A DNA stretch of 64,000 bases from assembly GCA_001516055.1 (NCBI GenBank), contig LOEZ01000053.1, positions 1 through 64,000 of the forward strand, written 5' to 3'. Of the stretch, positions 36,150-44,723 are shown in pieces (the stretch's first letter is position 1; every line of letters begins with the position of its first letter). The translations under genes and the position numbers were made by a program. The stretch is from Gracilibacter sp. BRH_c7a (GTDB lineage Bacteria; Bacillota; Desulfitobacteriia; Desulfitobacteriales; Syntrophobotulaceae). The notes beneath the pieces were generated by a model. That model was not told where the DNA came from. It ran no database searches and saw only the letters and a program-made list of their open reading frames with translations.

Positions 36150-36170
36150 CTTATTTTCCTCCTTAAATTT

Positions 36171-36190
36171 ATAAACGATAATCGATTGTT
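36171..36190. promoter_or_regulatory. Putative GntR operator upstream of the M24-fold/aco operon
   Basis: ATAAACGATAATCGATTGTT shares the ATAAACGATAATCGATT core with the sites at 52778-52797 and, in part, 61367-61395. It lies only 22 bases before the start codon, a position suited to repression. Confidence 0.6.
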
Positions 36191-36309
36191 TTATAGAAAA
36201 AATTTATGTCCTTATTTTAATTAACCAAAAACTTTTTAAATTTAGTTACTCAAAATGTTCATATTAGATAAAGGAATCGCATTTGAGATTCTCATTTTAG
36301 GTTTTTTGG

Positions 36310-36945
36310 TTATTCCAGTTGATCTTTTAATTCCAGGAAATGCTTTTTGATTATATCAGTTGCCTTTTGGGCATCCCTCTCCCGAAAAGCTTGTATTATC
36401 GATTCATGTCTCTCGATAAGATCTAATTCATCAAAGTTGTAGATTCCATAATAGGTCCAGTGAGCTACACTAACTGATTTCCAAGCTCTCTCCAGAATAC
36501 TATTATGACTAGCTTTTACAATGTATTCATGAAACTGTACGTCTAATTGAACTTGCTCTTTTAAATCAGTTACAGTTTGCATTTGAGTATAAATATTTTC
36601 CAGTTCATTAATTTGTTCATCTGTTATCTGAGGAACTGCTATTTTAATAGCCAGCCCTTCTAATTCTGCTCTGACATCATACGCATTTCTTAAATCCTGT
36701 GTTGAGTAACCATTTACGTAGGCACCTTTGTAAGGGACTGTTTTGAGTATTCCTATTTGTTCGAGATCTCTAAAGGCCTCCCGTACAGGGGCCTGGCTGA
36801 TTCCCAAATCTCTGGCTATTTGTGTCTCTACCAGTCGCTCGCCGGTTTTGTAGGTCCCTTTAACAATTGCATCAATTAAGTAGCTCTTAATCTCTTCACG
36901 CAAAACACTTCTCTTGATTATAGGTGTCTTCAAGTCATTCTCCAA
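36310..36945 (-). CDS. GntR-family transcriptional regulator, FCD (FadR) subfamily
   Basis: A 211-residue regulator. The N-terminal winged helix-turn-helix (GERLVETQIARDLGISQAPV near residues 35-55, then REAFRDLEQIGIL) is followed by an all-helical FCD ligand domain with the usual metal-binding His/Asp positions (QFHEYIVKASH near 135, IERHES near 183, KKHF near 206). It is divergent from the quinone oxidoreductase gene. The annotated TTG start at 36945 has a weak ribosome site; a second TTG at 36933 follows GGAG and may be the true start. A 30-bp palindrome just upstream suggests self-regulation. Confidence 0.9.
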   Translation of the reverse strand: MENDLKTPIIKRSVLREEIKSYLIDAIVKGTYKTGERLVETQIARDLGISQAPVREAFRDLEQIGILKTVPYKGAYVNGYSTQDLRNAYDVRAELEGLAIKIAVPQITDEQINELENIYTQMQTVTDLKEQVQLDVQFHEYIVKASHNSILERAWKSVSVAHWTYYGIYNFDELDLIERHESIIQAFRERDAQKATDIIKKHFLELKDQLE

Positions 36946-36967
36946 ATCTTTCGCACCAACTTTTTGT

Positions 36968-36997
36968 TAATTATATATAATCGATTATATATAATTA
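36968..36997. promoter_or_regulatory. 30-bp perfect palindrome in the GntR/quinone oxidoreductase divergent promoter
   Basis: Bases 36968-36997 form a perfect inverted repeat centred on TCGA, containing ATAATCGATTAT (36977-36988). A partial second copy, TTCGATTGATTTAT, starts at 36998. The position, 22 bases upstream of the GntR start and in the divergent spacer, fits an operator for that regulator. Confidence 0.7.
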
Positions 36998-37142
36998 TAT
37001 TCGATTGATTTATTTTTAACAATACTTATTATACAATAAATTTCTACAACTTTCGACTTAAAATTATATGTTTATTGCTTGAATTTTGTAGATGGTTTCT
37101 ATAATATCACATTAATGAAACAAACCGAAGAGGTTATAGGAT

Positions 37143-39140
37143 ATGCAAATAGTTATTTTTTTTGTTTTAATGTTTCTTTCGATTGCTTATTTCAGCCATG
37201 AAGTTTATTGCCGTTATCGCTATACCAGACTAGGAAAACCGGAAGATCGCAATAGTAATCCCCGTCTGCGATGGATTCGTTTTTTCAAAAGTGTTTTCTT
37301 CCAAAAGAAAATCAATAAGTATCCTTTGCTCGGACTCTTTCACGGATTTATTATGTGGGGCTTTGTGATTTTGTTATTGAGTACTATCGATATGGCAGGT
37401 TTGGGCCTTTTCCAGACGGGAATACCATTTTTCACCAATAATGTTGGCTATTTGTTTATAAGAGATGCTTTTATTTTCTTAGTTTTGGTTGGTATATTTG
37501 GATTTCTTATTCGCAGGCTATTCTTTAGACCGGACTGGCTCCATAATTCTTTTAAGGCTTATGCGATTCTTTTATTAATTTTTATTATTGTCTTAAGCGA
37601 ACTTCTTTATTATACTTTTTTAGCAACTCTGGAAGAAACCTACATCTCTGCAACTCCCTGGCTCGTCTTATCTTTCTCCAAACTAATTACTTTTAATAAT
37701 AATACCTCAATTTATATGTTAATAGAAATGAGTTGGTGGGTTCATTTTCTAACAATTTTTTTCTTCTTTTACATAATACCTCGCACAAAGCATCTTCATT
37801 TTGTCTTTGCTCCATTTAATGTCTATTGGTCTTCCCTTAAGCCCCTTGGCTCTATCAAAACTATCGATCTCGACCAACAAAATCAGCAATGCTTTTGTCT
37901 AAAATCTTTTGAAGATTTTTCTCAGAAACAGTTGTTTGATGCCTTTAGTTGCGTTCTATGCGGTCGCTGTCACGGATTCTGTCCTTCAGAACGCAGTGGC
38001 GAACGCTTGAAACCGAAAAAAATTAATGGCCGTTTGCGTACCCAAATGGAACAAGATGGTCCGAAGCTATTAAAAACGCATTCCCAACGAGCAGATATTA
38101 AAGTAAATAAAGAGAATCAAGTTTCGCTCCAGAATAAGATGGTTGGGGGTATGTTCCATCACGATTTTATCTGGAGCTGTACCACCTGCGGTAGCTGTAA
38201 TGAAGTATGCCCGATATCGATAGATCATTTGGGTAAGCTGATTGATATGCGAAGAGCAATTGTATCAGAGAAAAAAGATGTTTCAACGGAAATTAAACAA
38301 GTTTTTTCTGGAGTAGAAAAACACGGAAACCCTTTAGGTAAAGTACGCGGACAGCATGATGAGACTTCGTGGATAAAGGCTTTGGGAATACCCACTCTGG
38401 CGCAAAACCCTGATGCAAAGTATTTATTCTATATCGGCTGTCAAGCCACTTTTGATAAATCATCCCAGAAATCAGTAATCTCCTTTGCTAAGATTCTACA
38501 AATCGCGGGTATCGACTTTGCTGTTCTTAGTGATAAAGAATGGTGCTGTGGTGAAAATGTGCGAAGAATGGGCAATGAGATTCTATTCCAAAAGACTGTT
38601 AACAAGAATATTGCCTATTGGGCTCAATTAGGCATCAAAAAAATAATTACGGCTTGCCCCCATTGTTTTAACACCTTTAAAAATGAATATCCTCAATTTG
38701 GCGGACATTATGAAGTAATTCCCCATTCAGTTTTTCTGGCGGACCTTTGGCGTCAAGGAAAGTTGAAGAGCAGTCAAAGAAGACAACCTACGAAGATTAC
38801 TTACCACGATCCCTGTTATTTGGGACGGTACAATCAAGTATATCAAGAACAAAGAGAGATGTTATCTAACATTCCTGGACTTAGCTTTGTTGAGATGCCA
38901 CGAGCAAGAGAAGATTCCTTCTGCTGTGGTGCAGGAGGTGGGCGCTTCTGGACAAGAAAGAATGATAAGAATCCCATTAGCATATATAGGGTTCGTGAAG
39001 CACAAGCTACGGAAGCTGAACGGGTGATTACTTCTTGTCCCTATTGCTATACGATCTTTATGGAAAGAATGGATGATACAGATTTCGGGAAAAAAATGAT
39101 TACCCAAGATATCGCTGAATTAGTAGAATCATACCTCTAA
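37143..39140 (+). CDS. Membrane Fe-S:quinone oxidoreductase (NarI-like/HdrD-like fusion, EMO type)
   Basis: A 665-residue fusion. The first 240 residues hold about six membrane helices with histidines for haem b, like the NarI gamma subunit, ending in a KHLHFVFAPFNVYW loop. Two [4Fe-4S] motifs follow (CVLCGRCHGFCP near 270, CTTCGSCNEVCP near 345). Two CCG domains come last (CCGENVRRMG near 466 and CCGAGGGRFW near 594, with ACPHC and SCPYC). This architecture is that of the EtfAB:menaquinone oxidoreductase (EMO) and HdrDE-like proteins. No etfAB genes are in the window, so its electron donor is unknown. It probably feeds electrons from catabolism into menaquinone. Confidence 0.88.
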   Translation: MQIVIFFVLMFLSIAYFSHEVYCRYRYTRLGKPEDRNSNPRLRWIRFFKSVFFQKKINKYPLLGLFHGFIMWGFVILLLSTIDMAGLGLFQTGIPFFTNNVGYLFIRDAFIFLVLVGIFGFLIRRLFFRPDWLHNSFKAYAILLLIFIIVLSELLYYTFLATLEETYISATPWLVLSFSKLITFNNNTSIYMLIEMSWWVHFLTIFFFFYIIPRTKHLHFVFAPFNVYWSSLKPLGSIKTIDLDQQNQQCFCLKSFEDFSQKQLFDAFSCVLCGRCHGFCPSERSGERLKPKKINGRLRTQMEQDGPKLLKTHSQRADIKVNKENQVSLQNKMVGGMFHHDFIWSCTTCGSCNEVCPISIDHLGKLIDMRRAIVSEKKDVSTEIKQVFSGVEKHGNPLGKVRGQHDETSWIKALGIPTLAQNPDAKYLFYIGCQATFDKSSQKSVISFAKILQIAGIDFAVLSDKEWCCGENVRRMGNEILFQKTVNKNIAYWAQLGIKKIITACPHCFNTFKNEYPQFGGHYEVIPHSVFLADLWRQGKLKSSQRRQPTKITYHDPCYLGRYNQVYQEQREMLSNIPGLSFVEMPRAREDSFCCGAGGGRFWTRKNDKNPISIYRVREAQATEAERVITSCPYCYTIFMERMDDTDFGKKMITQDIAELVESYL

Positions 39141-39221
39141 AAACACGCTATTATAGAACCCTACTCAGGGCGTTGCGACTTTTGTTCGCTACGTCTTTTA
39201 TTTTTGGCTTTTTCTTAACTA

Positions 39222-39265
39222 AACCAAACCACTTCCAACCAAACCTAACTATTTGCAACCAAACC
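39222..39265. repeat. Three direct repeats AACCAAACC upstream of the tungsten regulator promoter
   Basis: The nonamer AACCAAACC occurs at 39222-39230, 39237-39245 and 39257-39265, with the third copy ending just before the -35 box. They probably are binding sites for the regulator encoded downstream or for another protein that controls the tungstate genes. Confidence 0.6.
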
Positions 39266-39266
39266 A

Positions 39267-39295
39267 TTGACTTGCAAATTATTTACCAATATAAT
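39267..39295 (+). promoter_or_regulatory. Sigma-A-type promoter of the HTH-PBP regulator gene
   Basis: TTGACT (39267-39272), a 17-base spacer and TATAAT (39290-39295) form a near-consensus promoter. Transcription would begin near 39302. This excludes the ATG at 39298 as a start codon on this transcript. Confidence 0.75.
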
Positions 39296-39321
39296 CTATG
39301 TTAAATAATGGTAAGGAGGGA

Positions 39322-40251
39322 TTGTCTATTTCTGCACATCTACCCCTAACTCCGGAAGAAGCCGCGCAAATTCTAAAGATTTCTCGATATACTTTATACG
39401 AATTAATAAAACGGGGAGAAATACCTGCCCGTCGCATTGGACGCAAAATTAGGATTGACTATGATATGCTGCAGCAATACTTACAAGGTAACTCTATGCC
39501 CAATGTTCAGCATTCTAAAGTTTCCGAACTCCCTCCAGCCTGTCCTCAATTTCGGTTTCTAGGTAGTCACGACCCCATTTTGGAACTACTTCGCGAGTTT
39601 TTATCACATTCTTCTTCCCCAATTATTCTGAATACCTCGTTCCAAGGAAGTATGGAAGGACTCATCTCACTTTATCGAAGGGAGACAGAATTAACGGGAA
39701 TCCATCTTTGGGATGAAAAATCGGAAGATTATAATCTGCCATTTATTAAATACCTGTTACCCTGTGAACCCCTCACTGTCATTAATCTAGTCCAAAGAGT
39801 TCAAGGGTTTATCGTTCCCACTGGCAATCCCTTTAATCTGAAGTCCTGGTCAGACATTACTACAAAAGATATCCATTTCGTTAACCGTCAAAAAGGATCG
39901 GGAACTCGCCTGCGCTTAGATTATTTTTTACAGGAACATGGTATTTCACCCAGCGAGATACAAGGATATGAGCAAGAGGAAAACACTCATTCAAGTGTAG
40001 CCATGAAAATTGCCAATGATAAGGCCAATGTAGGACTAGGTATTCAGGCTGCGGCTTATCGGATGGGACTCGACTTCATTCCTCTTTTCAAGGAGAGGTA
40101 TGATCTTGTGGTTCTTCAGGAAAATTCTAATAGACCTGAATGGGGAAAAATATTATCCGTACTTAATTCTTCTGCCTTTCATAAGGCTATTGAACAGCAG
40201 GCTGGTTATGACGCATCCCTCACCGGGAAGATAATGCTTGAAACAAAGTAG
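39322..40251 (+). CDS. HTH regulator with molybdate/tungstate-type PBP domain
   Basis: A protein of about 310 residues. An excisionase/MerR-like helix-turn-helix (TPEEAAQILKISRYTLYELI) is fused to a periplasmic-binding-like domain of the PBP_like type (residues about 85-310; NRQKGSGTRLRLDYFLQE). The same domain is fused to MoeA at 42799-44712. It stands just before tupABC, so it probably senses tungstate, molybdate or the pterin and controls these genes. The start is uncertain: the ATG at 39298 lies ahead of the predicted transcript start, AAGGAGGG is at 39313-39320, and the possible starts are TTG at 39322 (very close) or ATT at 39328 (ideal spacing). Confidence 0.8.
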   Translation: MSISAHLPLTPEEAAQILKISRYTLYELIKRGEIPARRIGRKIRIDYDMLQQYLQGNSMPNVQHSKVSELPPACPQFRFLGSHDPILELLREFLSHSSSPIILNTSFQGSMEGLISLYRRETELTGIHLWDEKSEDYNLPFIKYLLPCEPLTVINLVQRVQGFIVPTGNPFNLKSWSDITTKDIHFVNRQKGSGTRLRLDYFLQEHGISPSEIQGYEQEENTHSSVAMKIANDKANVGLGIQAAAYRMGLDFIPLFKERYDLVVLQENSNRPEWGKILSVLNSSAFHKAIEQQAGYDASLTGKIMLETK

Positions 40252-40338
40252 AAATTGGAACGAACTCGATACTCGCGTAAGAATAGTTAACGAGTTTAAA
40301 TAATTAAAAATAATAGAATTATTAAGGGGGAATATAAG

Positions 40339-41220
40339 ATGAAAAGAGTGCACTTGACTTTATTCAACTCTCTACTTCTGCTAACTCTCGTGATTATCTT
40401 CGCAGTCGGTTGCAGTTCATCCGCTCCTGCCTCATCAGTTGCTCCATCAGCTCCAACAAATCCTGAGGTGATTCTTGCAACAACTACGAGTACGCAAGAT
40501 AGCGGACTTCTTGATGAGTTGATACCTATATTTGAAAAACAATCTGGATATATAATAAAACCAATTGCTGTAGGTACCGGAGCTGCTCTTGAAATGGGCA
40601 AGAAAGGAGAAGCTGATATTCTCCTAGTCCACGCTCCGTCCTCTGAAAAACTACTGGTCGATAATAAAACCGTTATCAATTATCAACTTGTCATGCACAA
40701 TGATTTTGTCATAGTTGGACCATCCTCTGATCCTGCAAAAATTAAGAATGAGAAAAAGGTTGTCTCGGCCTTTAAATCTATTGCTGAAAATCAATCTCTA
40801 TTTATATCTCGTGGTGACGATTCAGGTACGCATAAAATGGAAAAAAACCTTTGGACCAAGGCTGATATCCAACCGGCTGGAACTTGGTATCAAGAAAGCG
40901 GATCGGGTATGGGGCAGACCCTCAATATTGCGTCTGAAAAAGAAGGTTATACCTTGACAGATCGTGCCACCTTCCTATCTAACAGCAAAAATCTCCAACT
41001 TGAAATTGTTTTGGAAGGAGATGCTTCCCTCTTAAATATCTATCATGTAATGCAAGTGAACCCGGAAAAGTTCTCCAAAGTCAATAGTGCAGGGGGCAAA
41101 GCCTTTGTTGATTTCATGATCCATCCTGATATACAAAAAATAATCGGAGATTTTGGCAAGGACAAATATGGACAATCTTTATTTTTCCCGGATGCCGGTA
41201 AAAAAATGGAAGATCTGTAA
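40339..41220 (+). CDS. tupA: Tungstate ABC transporter, substrate-binding lipoprotein TupA
   Basis: A 293-residue lipoprotein. The leader ends in the lipobox AVGC near residue 22. The mature protein begins with the TupA signature ILATTTSTQDSGLLDEL near residue 50, whose Thr/Ser residues bind the oxyanion. GTGAALEMGKKGEADILLVH near 80 is also typical. It captures tungstate outside the membrane. AAGGGGG just before the ATG is a strong ribosome site. It is followed by tupB and tupC in one operon. Confidence 0.93.
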   Translation: MKRVHLTLFNSLLLLTLVIIFAVGCSSSAPASSVAPSAPTNPEVILATTTSTQDSGLLDELIPIFEKQSGYIIKPIAVGTGAALEMGKKGEADILLVHAPSSEKLLVDNKTVINYQLVMHNDFVIVGPSSDPAKIKNEKKVVSAFKSIAENQSLFISRGDDSGTHKMEKNLWTKADIQPAGTWYQESGSGMGQTLNIASEKEGYTLTDRATFLSNSKNLQLEIVLEGDASLLNIYHVMQVNPEKFSKVNSAGGKAFVDFMIHPDIQKIIGDFGKDKYGQSLFFPDAGKKMEDL

Positions 41221-41269
41221 ATTGTTAAGATAATGAGTATCTATTCCAGAAGAATTAGGAGCAAGAACT

Positions 41270-41968
41270 ATGGAACTTATCTGGCAAGGAATCAAAGAAG
41301 CCTTTCGCTTGATTATCAATGGAGATCCAGAGGTATTTGGAATAACGCTCTTAACATTGAAAGTATCAGGTACTGCTACTCTCCTAAGTATTATTATTGG
41401 CTTACCTGTAGGGACTTTGATTGGGCTTAAAGAATTTCCAGGAAGAAGATTTATTCTCAGTATCTTCAATACAGGTATGGGGCTTCCTCCAGTTGTTGTG
41501 GGACTATGGGTATCCATCTTTCTTTGGCGTTCAGGTCCATTTGGATTTTTGAATATCATGTATACGCCTGAAGCTATTATTATTGCTCAAGCGGTCATTG
41601 CCTCCCCTTTCATCATAGCCTTAACCGCTGCAGCTTTCCAGCAAACCAATCCAAAATTACGACTACAAATTCGCGCTTTAGGTACTACCAGGTTACAGTA
41701 TCTCTTCCTTTTATTAAATGAAATTCGTCTACCTCTGATGGCCGCTATTATCGCTGGATTCGGTGCGGTTATCTCCGAAGTAGGAGCTTCTATGGCCGTC
41801 GGTGGTAATATTAAAGGTTACTCTCGAGTTCTTACTACCGCTACCGTATTAGAAGTTTCTAAAGGTAATTTCGATGTGGCTATCTCCTTGAGTATTTTCT
41901 TATCCTTACTGGCCTTCACGATCACCATGTTATTAACCATGCTCCAGCAAAAGCAACAGGGGGGATAA
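41270..41968 (+). CDS. tupB: Tungstate ABC transporter permease TupB
   Basis: A 232-residue permease with about five membrane helices. It has the docking EAA-type loop (QIRALGTTRLQYLFLLLNEIR near residue 140) and the FGAVISEVGASMAVGGNIKG region near 165, both characteristic of TupB/WtpB. It forms a homodimer channel with two TupC subunits. It ends three bases before tupC. Confidence 0.93.
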   Translation: MELIWQGIKEAFRLIINGDPEVFGITLLTLKVSGTATLLSIIIGLPVGTLIGLKEFPGRRFILSIFNTGMGLPPVVVGLWVSIFLWRSGPFGFLNIMYTPEAIIIAQAVIASPFIIALTAAAFQQTNPKLRLQIRALGTTRLQYLFLLLNEIRLPLMAAIIAGFGAVISEVGASMAVGGNIKGYSRVLTTATVLEVSKGNFDVAISLSIFLSLLAFTITMLLTMLQQKQQGG

Positions 41969-41971
41969 ACA

Positions 41972-42682
41972 ATGCTCAAAGCACAAAAATTATCTTGGAT
42001 AAAAAATCGAAAGCAAATCCTTCATGGGATTAATATTGAAATCACAAAAGGTGAATGTTTAGGTTTGGTAGGGCCTAACGGATCAGGCAAAAGCAGCTTA
42101 ATTAAAATATTGACCCTCTTAGAACCCCCTACCTCTGGTAAAATTCTGTTAAATAATCAAGAGATCCCTTCTAACATCCCATTAGAGATTCGCCGTAAAA
42201 TTGCAGTCGTTTTCCAAGATCCCCTGCTTTTAAATATGAATGTATTCCACAATATTGCCGTCGGTTTAAAGATACGTGGGTTGAGAAAGACTCTGATTGA
42301 AGAAAGGGTAGAATATTGGTTAGCATCCTTTGGAATCAGTCATCTTACTAAACAGCATGTCCGTTCCTTATCAGGAGGAGAGGCCCAACGTGTCAGTCTG
42401 GCTAGAGCTTTCGCTCTAAACCCTGAAATACTTTTTCTGGACGAGCCTTTTTCATCCTTAGATGCTCCGACTACCGAGGAGTTGCTTATTGACTTAAACC
42501 GTGTCTTCCAGTCTACAGGTATTACTTCCCTTATCGTAAGCCACGACTTTAGAGAGATAAAACACTTGACAAATAGAGTCTATGTAATGCTCAAGGGAGA
42601 AATACAGACTTCCGGATTAACAGCTGAGATACTTCCTTCCTCTCCAGACACAGAACTTCAAGATTATCTGGCTCCATGGTAA
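41972..42682 (+). CDS. tupC: Tungstate ABC transporter ATPase TupC
   Basis: A 236-residue ABC ATPase with Walker A GPNGSGKSS near residue 34, signature LSGGEAQRV near 133, Walker B ILFLDEPFSSLD near 153 and the switch His in IVSHDFRE. It drives tungstate import with TupA and TupB. The supplied tungsten would serve the two aldehyde:ferredoxin oxidoreductases of this window. Confidence 0.92.
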   Translation: MLKAQKLSWIKNRKQILHGINIEITKGECLGLVGPNGSGKSSLIKILTLLEPPTSGKILLNNQEIPSNIPLEIRRKIAVVFQDPLLLNMNVFHNIAVGLKIRGLRKTLIEERVEYWLASFGISHLTKQHVRSLSGGEAQRVSLARAFALNPEILFLDEPFSSLDAPTTEELLIDLNRVFQSTGITSLIVSHDFREIKHLTNRVYVMLKGEIQTSGLTAEILPSSPDTELQDYLAPW

Positions 42683-42740
42683 TGCTTACTCCATATTCTA
42701 TATAAAATATAAATCAACATATTATGAGAAACTGAAGATA

Positions 42741-42787
42741 AACAAAAGTGACCGTCTCAATAATTTGAGACGGTCCCCTTTTGTTAA
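42741..42787. terminator. Bidirectional terminator between tupC and the moeA-PBP gene
   Basis: A perfect 11-bp stem (42750-42760 with 42765-42775, loop TAAT) is extended by AACAAAAG on the left and CTTTTGTT on the right. It can stop both converging transcripts. Confidence 0.9.
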
Positions 42788-42798
42788 ATGCAATTGCA

Positions 42799-44712
42799 TT
42801 ATTTATTTGTTTTTACTGCTTTCCCGGTATCTCTGGTATCATATCCCCCTAAAGCCAAGACCTCTGTCTTAAATTCTTCACTTCTGATAACATCGAGCAT
42901 CTTCTGCATTAAGGAGTACTTCAGATACTCCGTAGGAACAGCTAAGTCATAACGTTCTTCTCCGATTGGAATGAAATCAAGTCCAAGAGCTACAGCAGCA
43001 CTCTGAATTCCCAGCCCGACATCTGCAGATCCTGAGGCGACAGCAATTGCTACTCCTAAATGAGTAAACTCTTCCCTTTCGTAACCTGTTATCTCTTCTT
43101 TAGATATCTCTTTTTGTTCAAGTAAGTAATCAAGTAATACCCTTGTTCCGGACCCAGCCTGCCGGTTAATAAAAATTACTTTATCCCTACTAAGGTCACT
43201 TAGGTCTTTTATTCTTAATGGGTTTCCCTTTGGAACTATTAGCCCTTGGGTTCTATAGACAAGATTGAGCAAGGTGATATCCTGATCTGGTAAAAATCGT
43301 TTCAGATAGGATATATTATAATCTCCTGTCTGAGGATCAAGCAGATGAATCCCTGCGAAGTGTGCCTCTCCCTTACGTAACGCCATAATTCCTGCCATGC
43401 TGCCTACATGCGCAGACGCTACGGCTCCACTGCAACTAGCCTTTAAATGGCTTGTAATCAGGTCAAGGGTAAGATCGTGTGAACCAATAGACACCAATGT
43501 TTTTTCAAGTTCCTCCAATGGTCTGAGTAATTCAATCTCAACTGTATCTCCTTCATGAAACCCCTCTTGTAATCGGGGGACTCGTAAAATTCCATCCGCG
43601 CGGACTAGACTCATCGTTAATCCCGCACCTCGGCCTATTGGAGATGCGATCCACTTCTCCTTAACCTTGCCTACCTTCATCCTTACAAATTCTTCGCTTC
43701 CTAGGGAAGAATAAACTTTTTTACTTAAAACTGCTTGGAGCAGAGGAGGAGCATTCTTTTTCAATCCTAATAAATGCTTTACCCAAACTTCTAAAAAGAT
43801 CTGTGCCGTAATAAAGGCTGATACCGGATACCCAGGTATTCCAATAACTGGTTTGCGGTTAATTTGCCCCAATATAACTGGCTTCCCAGGTTTGATAGCA
43901 GTTCCATGAGCATAAATTGTACCATGCTTCTTAATAATCTGAGAAGTATAGTCATCCCTTCCTCGAGATGTCCCTGCAATAATAATTACAATATCCTGCG
44001 AATCCGAAATCTGAAGCAGGTTTTTTTCAAGTTGCTCCAGTTTGTCGGAGTTAATGGGCCAAACCCTAGGACTCCCTCCCCACTCCTCAACTAGGGAGGA
44101 TAGAACAGTAGAGTTACTATCAACAATTTCCCCAGACTGAAGAAGATACTCCGGGGGACGTATTTCGTCTCCCGTCGGAAGAATTCCTACCTTGGGTTTG
44201 CGTCTGACCATTATTTCCAGGAGCCCTCCAGCCAGTAATGCTCCCTGGTCCTGAGGTCTTATACGATGGTTTACAGGGAGAATGACTTCCCCTTCTACAA
44301 TATCTTCACCTACTGTTCTGACGTTGTCCCAAGGAACCACCGGCTGGTTTATTAAAATACCTTTATCTGTTTGGGAAAGTACCTTTTCCCAAATAAGCAC
44401 TGCATTCATTCCCTCAGGCATTTGGTCACCAGTATCAATCTTAATGGCCTGCCTATCAAGATCAAGCCATACCGGGTGCCGCTCCTTAGCACCAAAAGTA
44501 TCTTCTGCCCGGACTCCATAGCCGTCCATGGCAGAGGCACAATAATGAGGTGAGCTTCGTTTGGCATGAATGGTTTCCCCGGTTATTCTCCCAAGTGCCA
44601 AGCGAACATCTACGCTTTCATTTTGCGGTAGGCAATGCTTCCCGAGAGACTCTATCATTATCTTGAGCACTTCTTCCTGGGATGGATTATTTAGATAAGT
44701 ATCTTGCTCCAT
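42799..44712 (-). CDS. moeA: Molybdopterin molybdotransferase MoeA fused to a PBP-like domain
   Basis: A 637-residue fusion. Residues about 1-400 are MoeA, which inserts molybdate or tungstate into adenylated pterin (SAMDGYGVRAEDT near 62, GDQMPEGMNAVL near 96, TGDEIRPPE near 185, GKPVILGQI near 278). Residues about 415-637 are a PBP-like domain homologous to that of the regulator at 39322 (NRQAGSGTRVLLDYLLEQ). The fusion occurs in other Firmicutes, where the domain may sense the metal oxyanion. A strong GAGGAGG precedes the ATG. It is downstream of, and co-directed with, a second moeA. Confidence 0.92.
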   Translation of the reverse strand: MEQDTYLNNPSQEEVLKIMIESLGKHCLPQNESVDVRLALGRITGETIHAKRSSPHYCASAMDGYGVRAEDTFGAKERHPVWLDLDRQAIKIDTGDQMPEGMNAVLIWEKVLSQTDKGILINQPVVPWDNVRTVGEDIVEGEVILPVNHRIRPQDQGALLAGGLLEIMVRRKPKVGILPTGDEIRPPEYLLQSGEIVDSNSTVLSSLVEEWGGSPRVWPINSDKLEQLEKNLLQISDSQDIVIIIAGTSRGRDDYTSQIIKKHGTIYAHGTAIKPGKPVILGQINRKPVIGIPGYPVSAFITAQIFLEVWVKHLLGLKKNAPPLLQAVLSKKVYSSLGSEEFVRMKVGKVKEKWIASPIGRGAGLTMSLVRADGILRVPRLQEGFHEGDTVEIELLRPLEELEKTLVSIGSHDLTLDLITSHLKASCSGAVASAHVGSMAGIMALRKGEAHFAGIHLLDPQTGDYNISYLKRFLPDQDITLLNLVYRTQGLIVPKGNPLRIKDLSDLSRDKVIFINRQAGSGTRVLLDYLLEQKEISKEEITGYEREEFTHLGVAIAVASGSADVGLGIQSAAVALGLDFIPIGEERYDLAVPTEYLKYSLMQKMLDVIRSEEFKTEVLALGGYDTRDTGKAVKTNK

Positions 44713-44723
44713 CTCTATCCTCC

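Noticed and set aside
39222-39265. AACCAAACC repeats as a CRISPR or plasmid iteron array
   Set aside because: Units are nine bases with irregular 6 to 11-base gaps and only three copies next to a promoter; this is an operator-like pattern.
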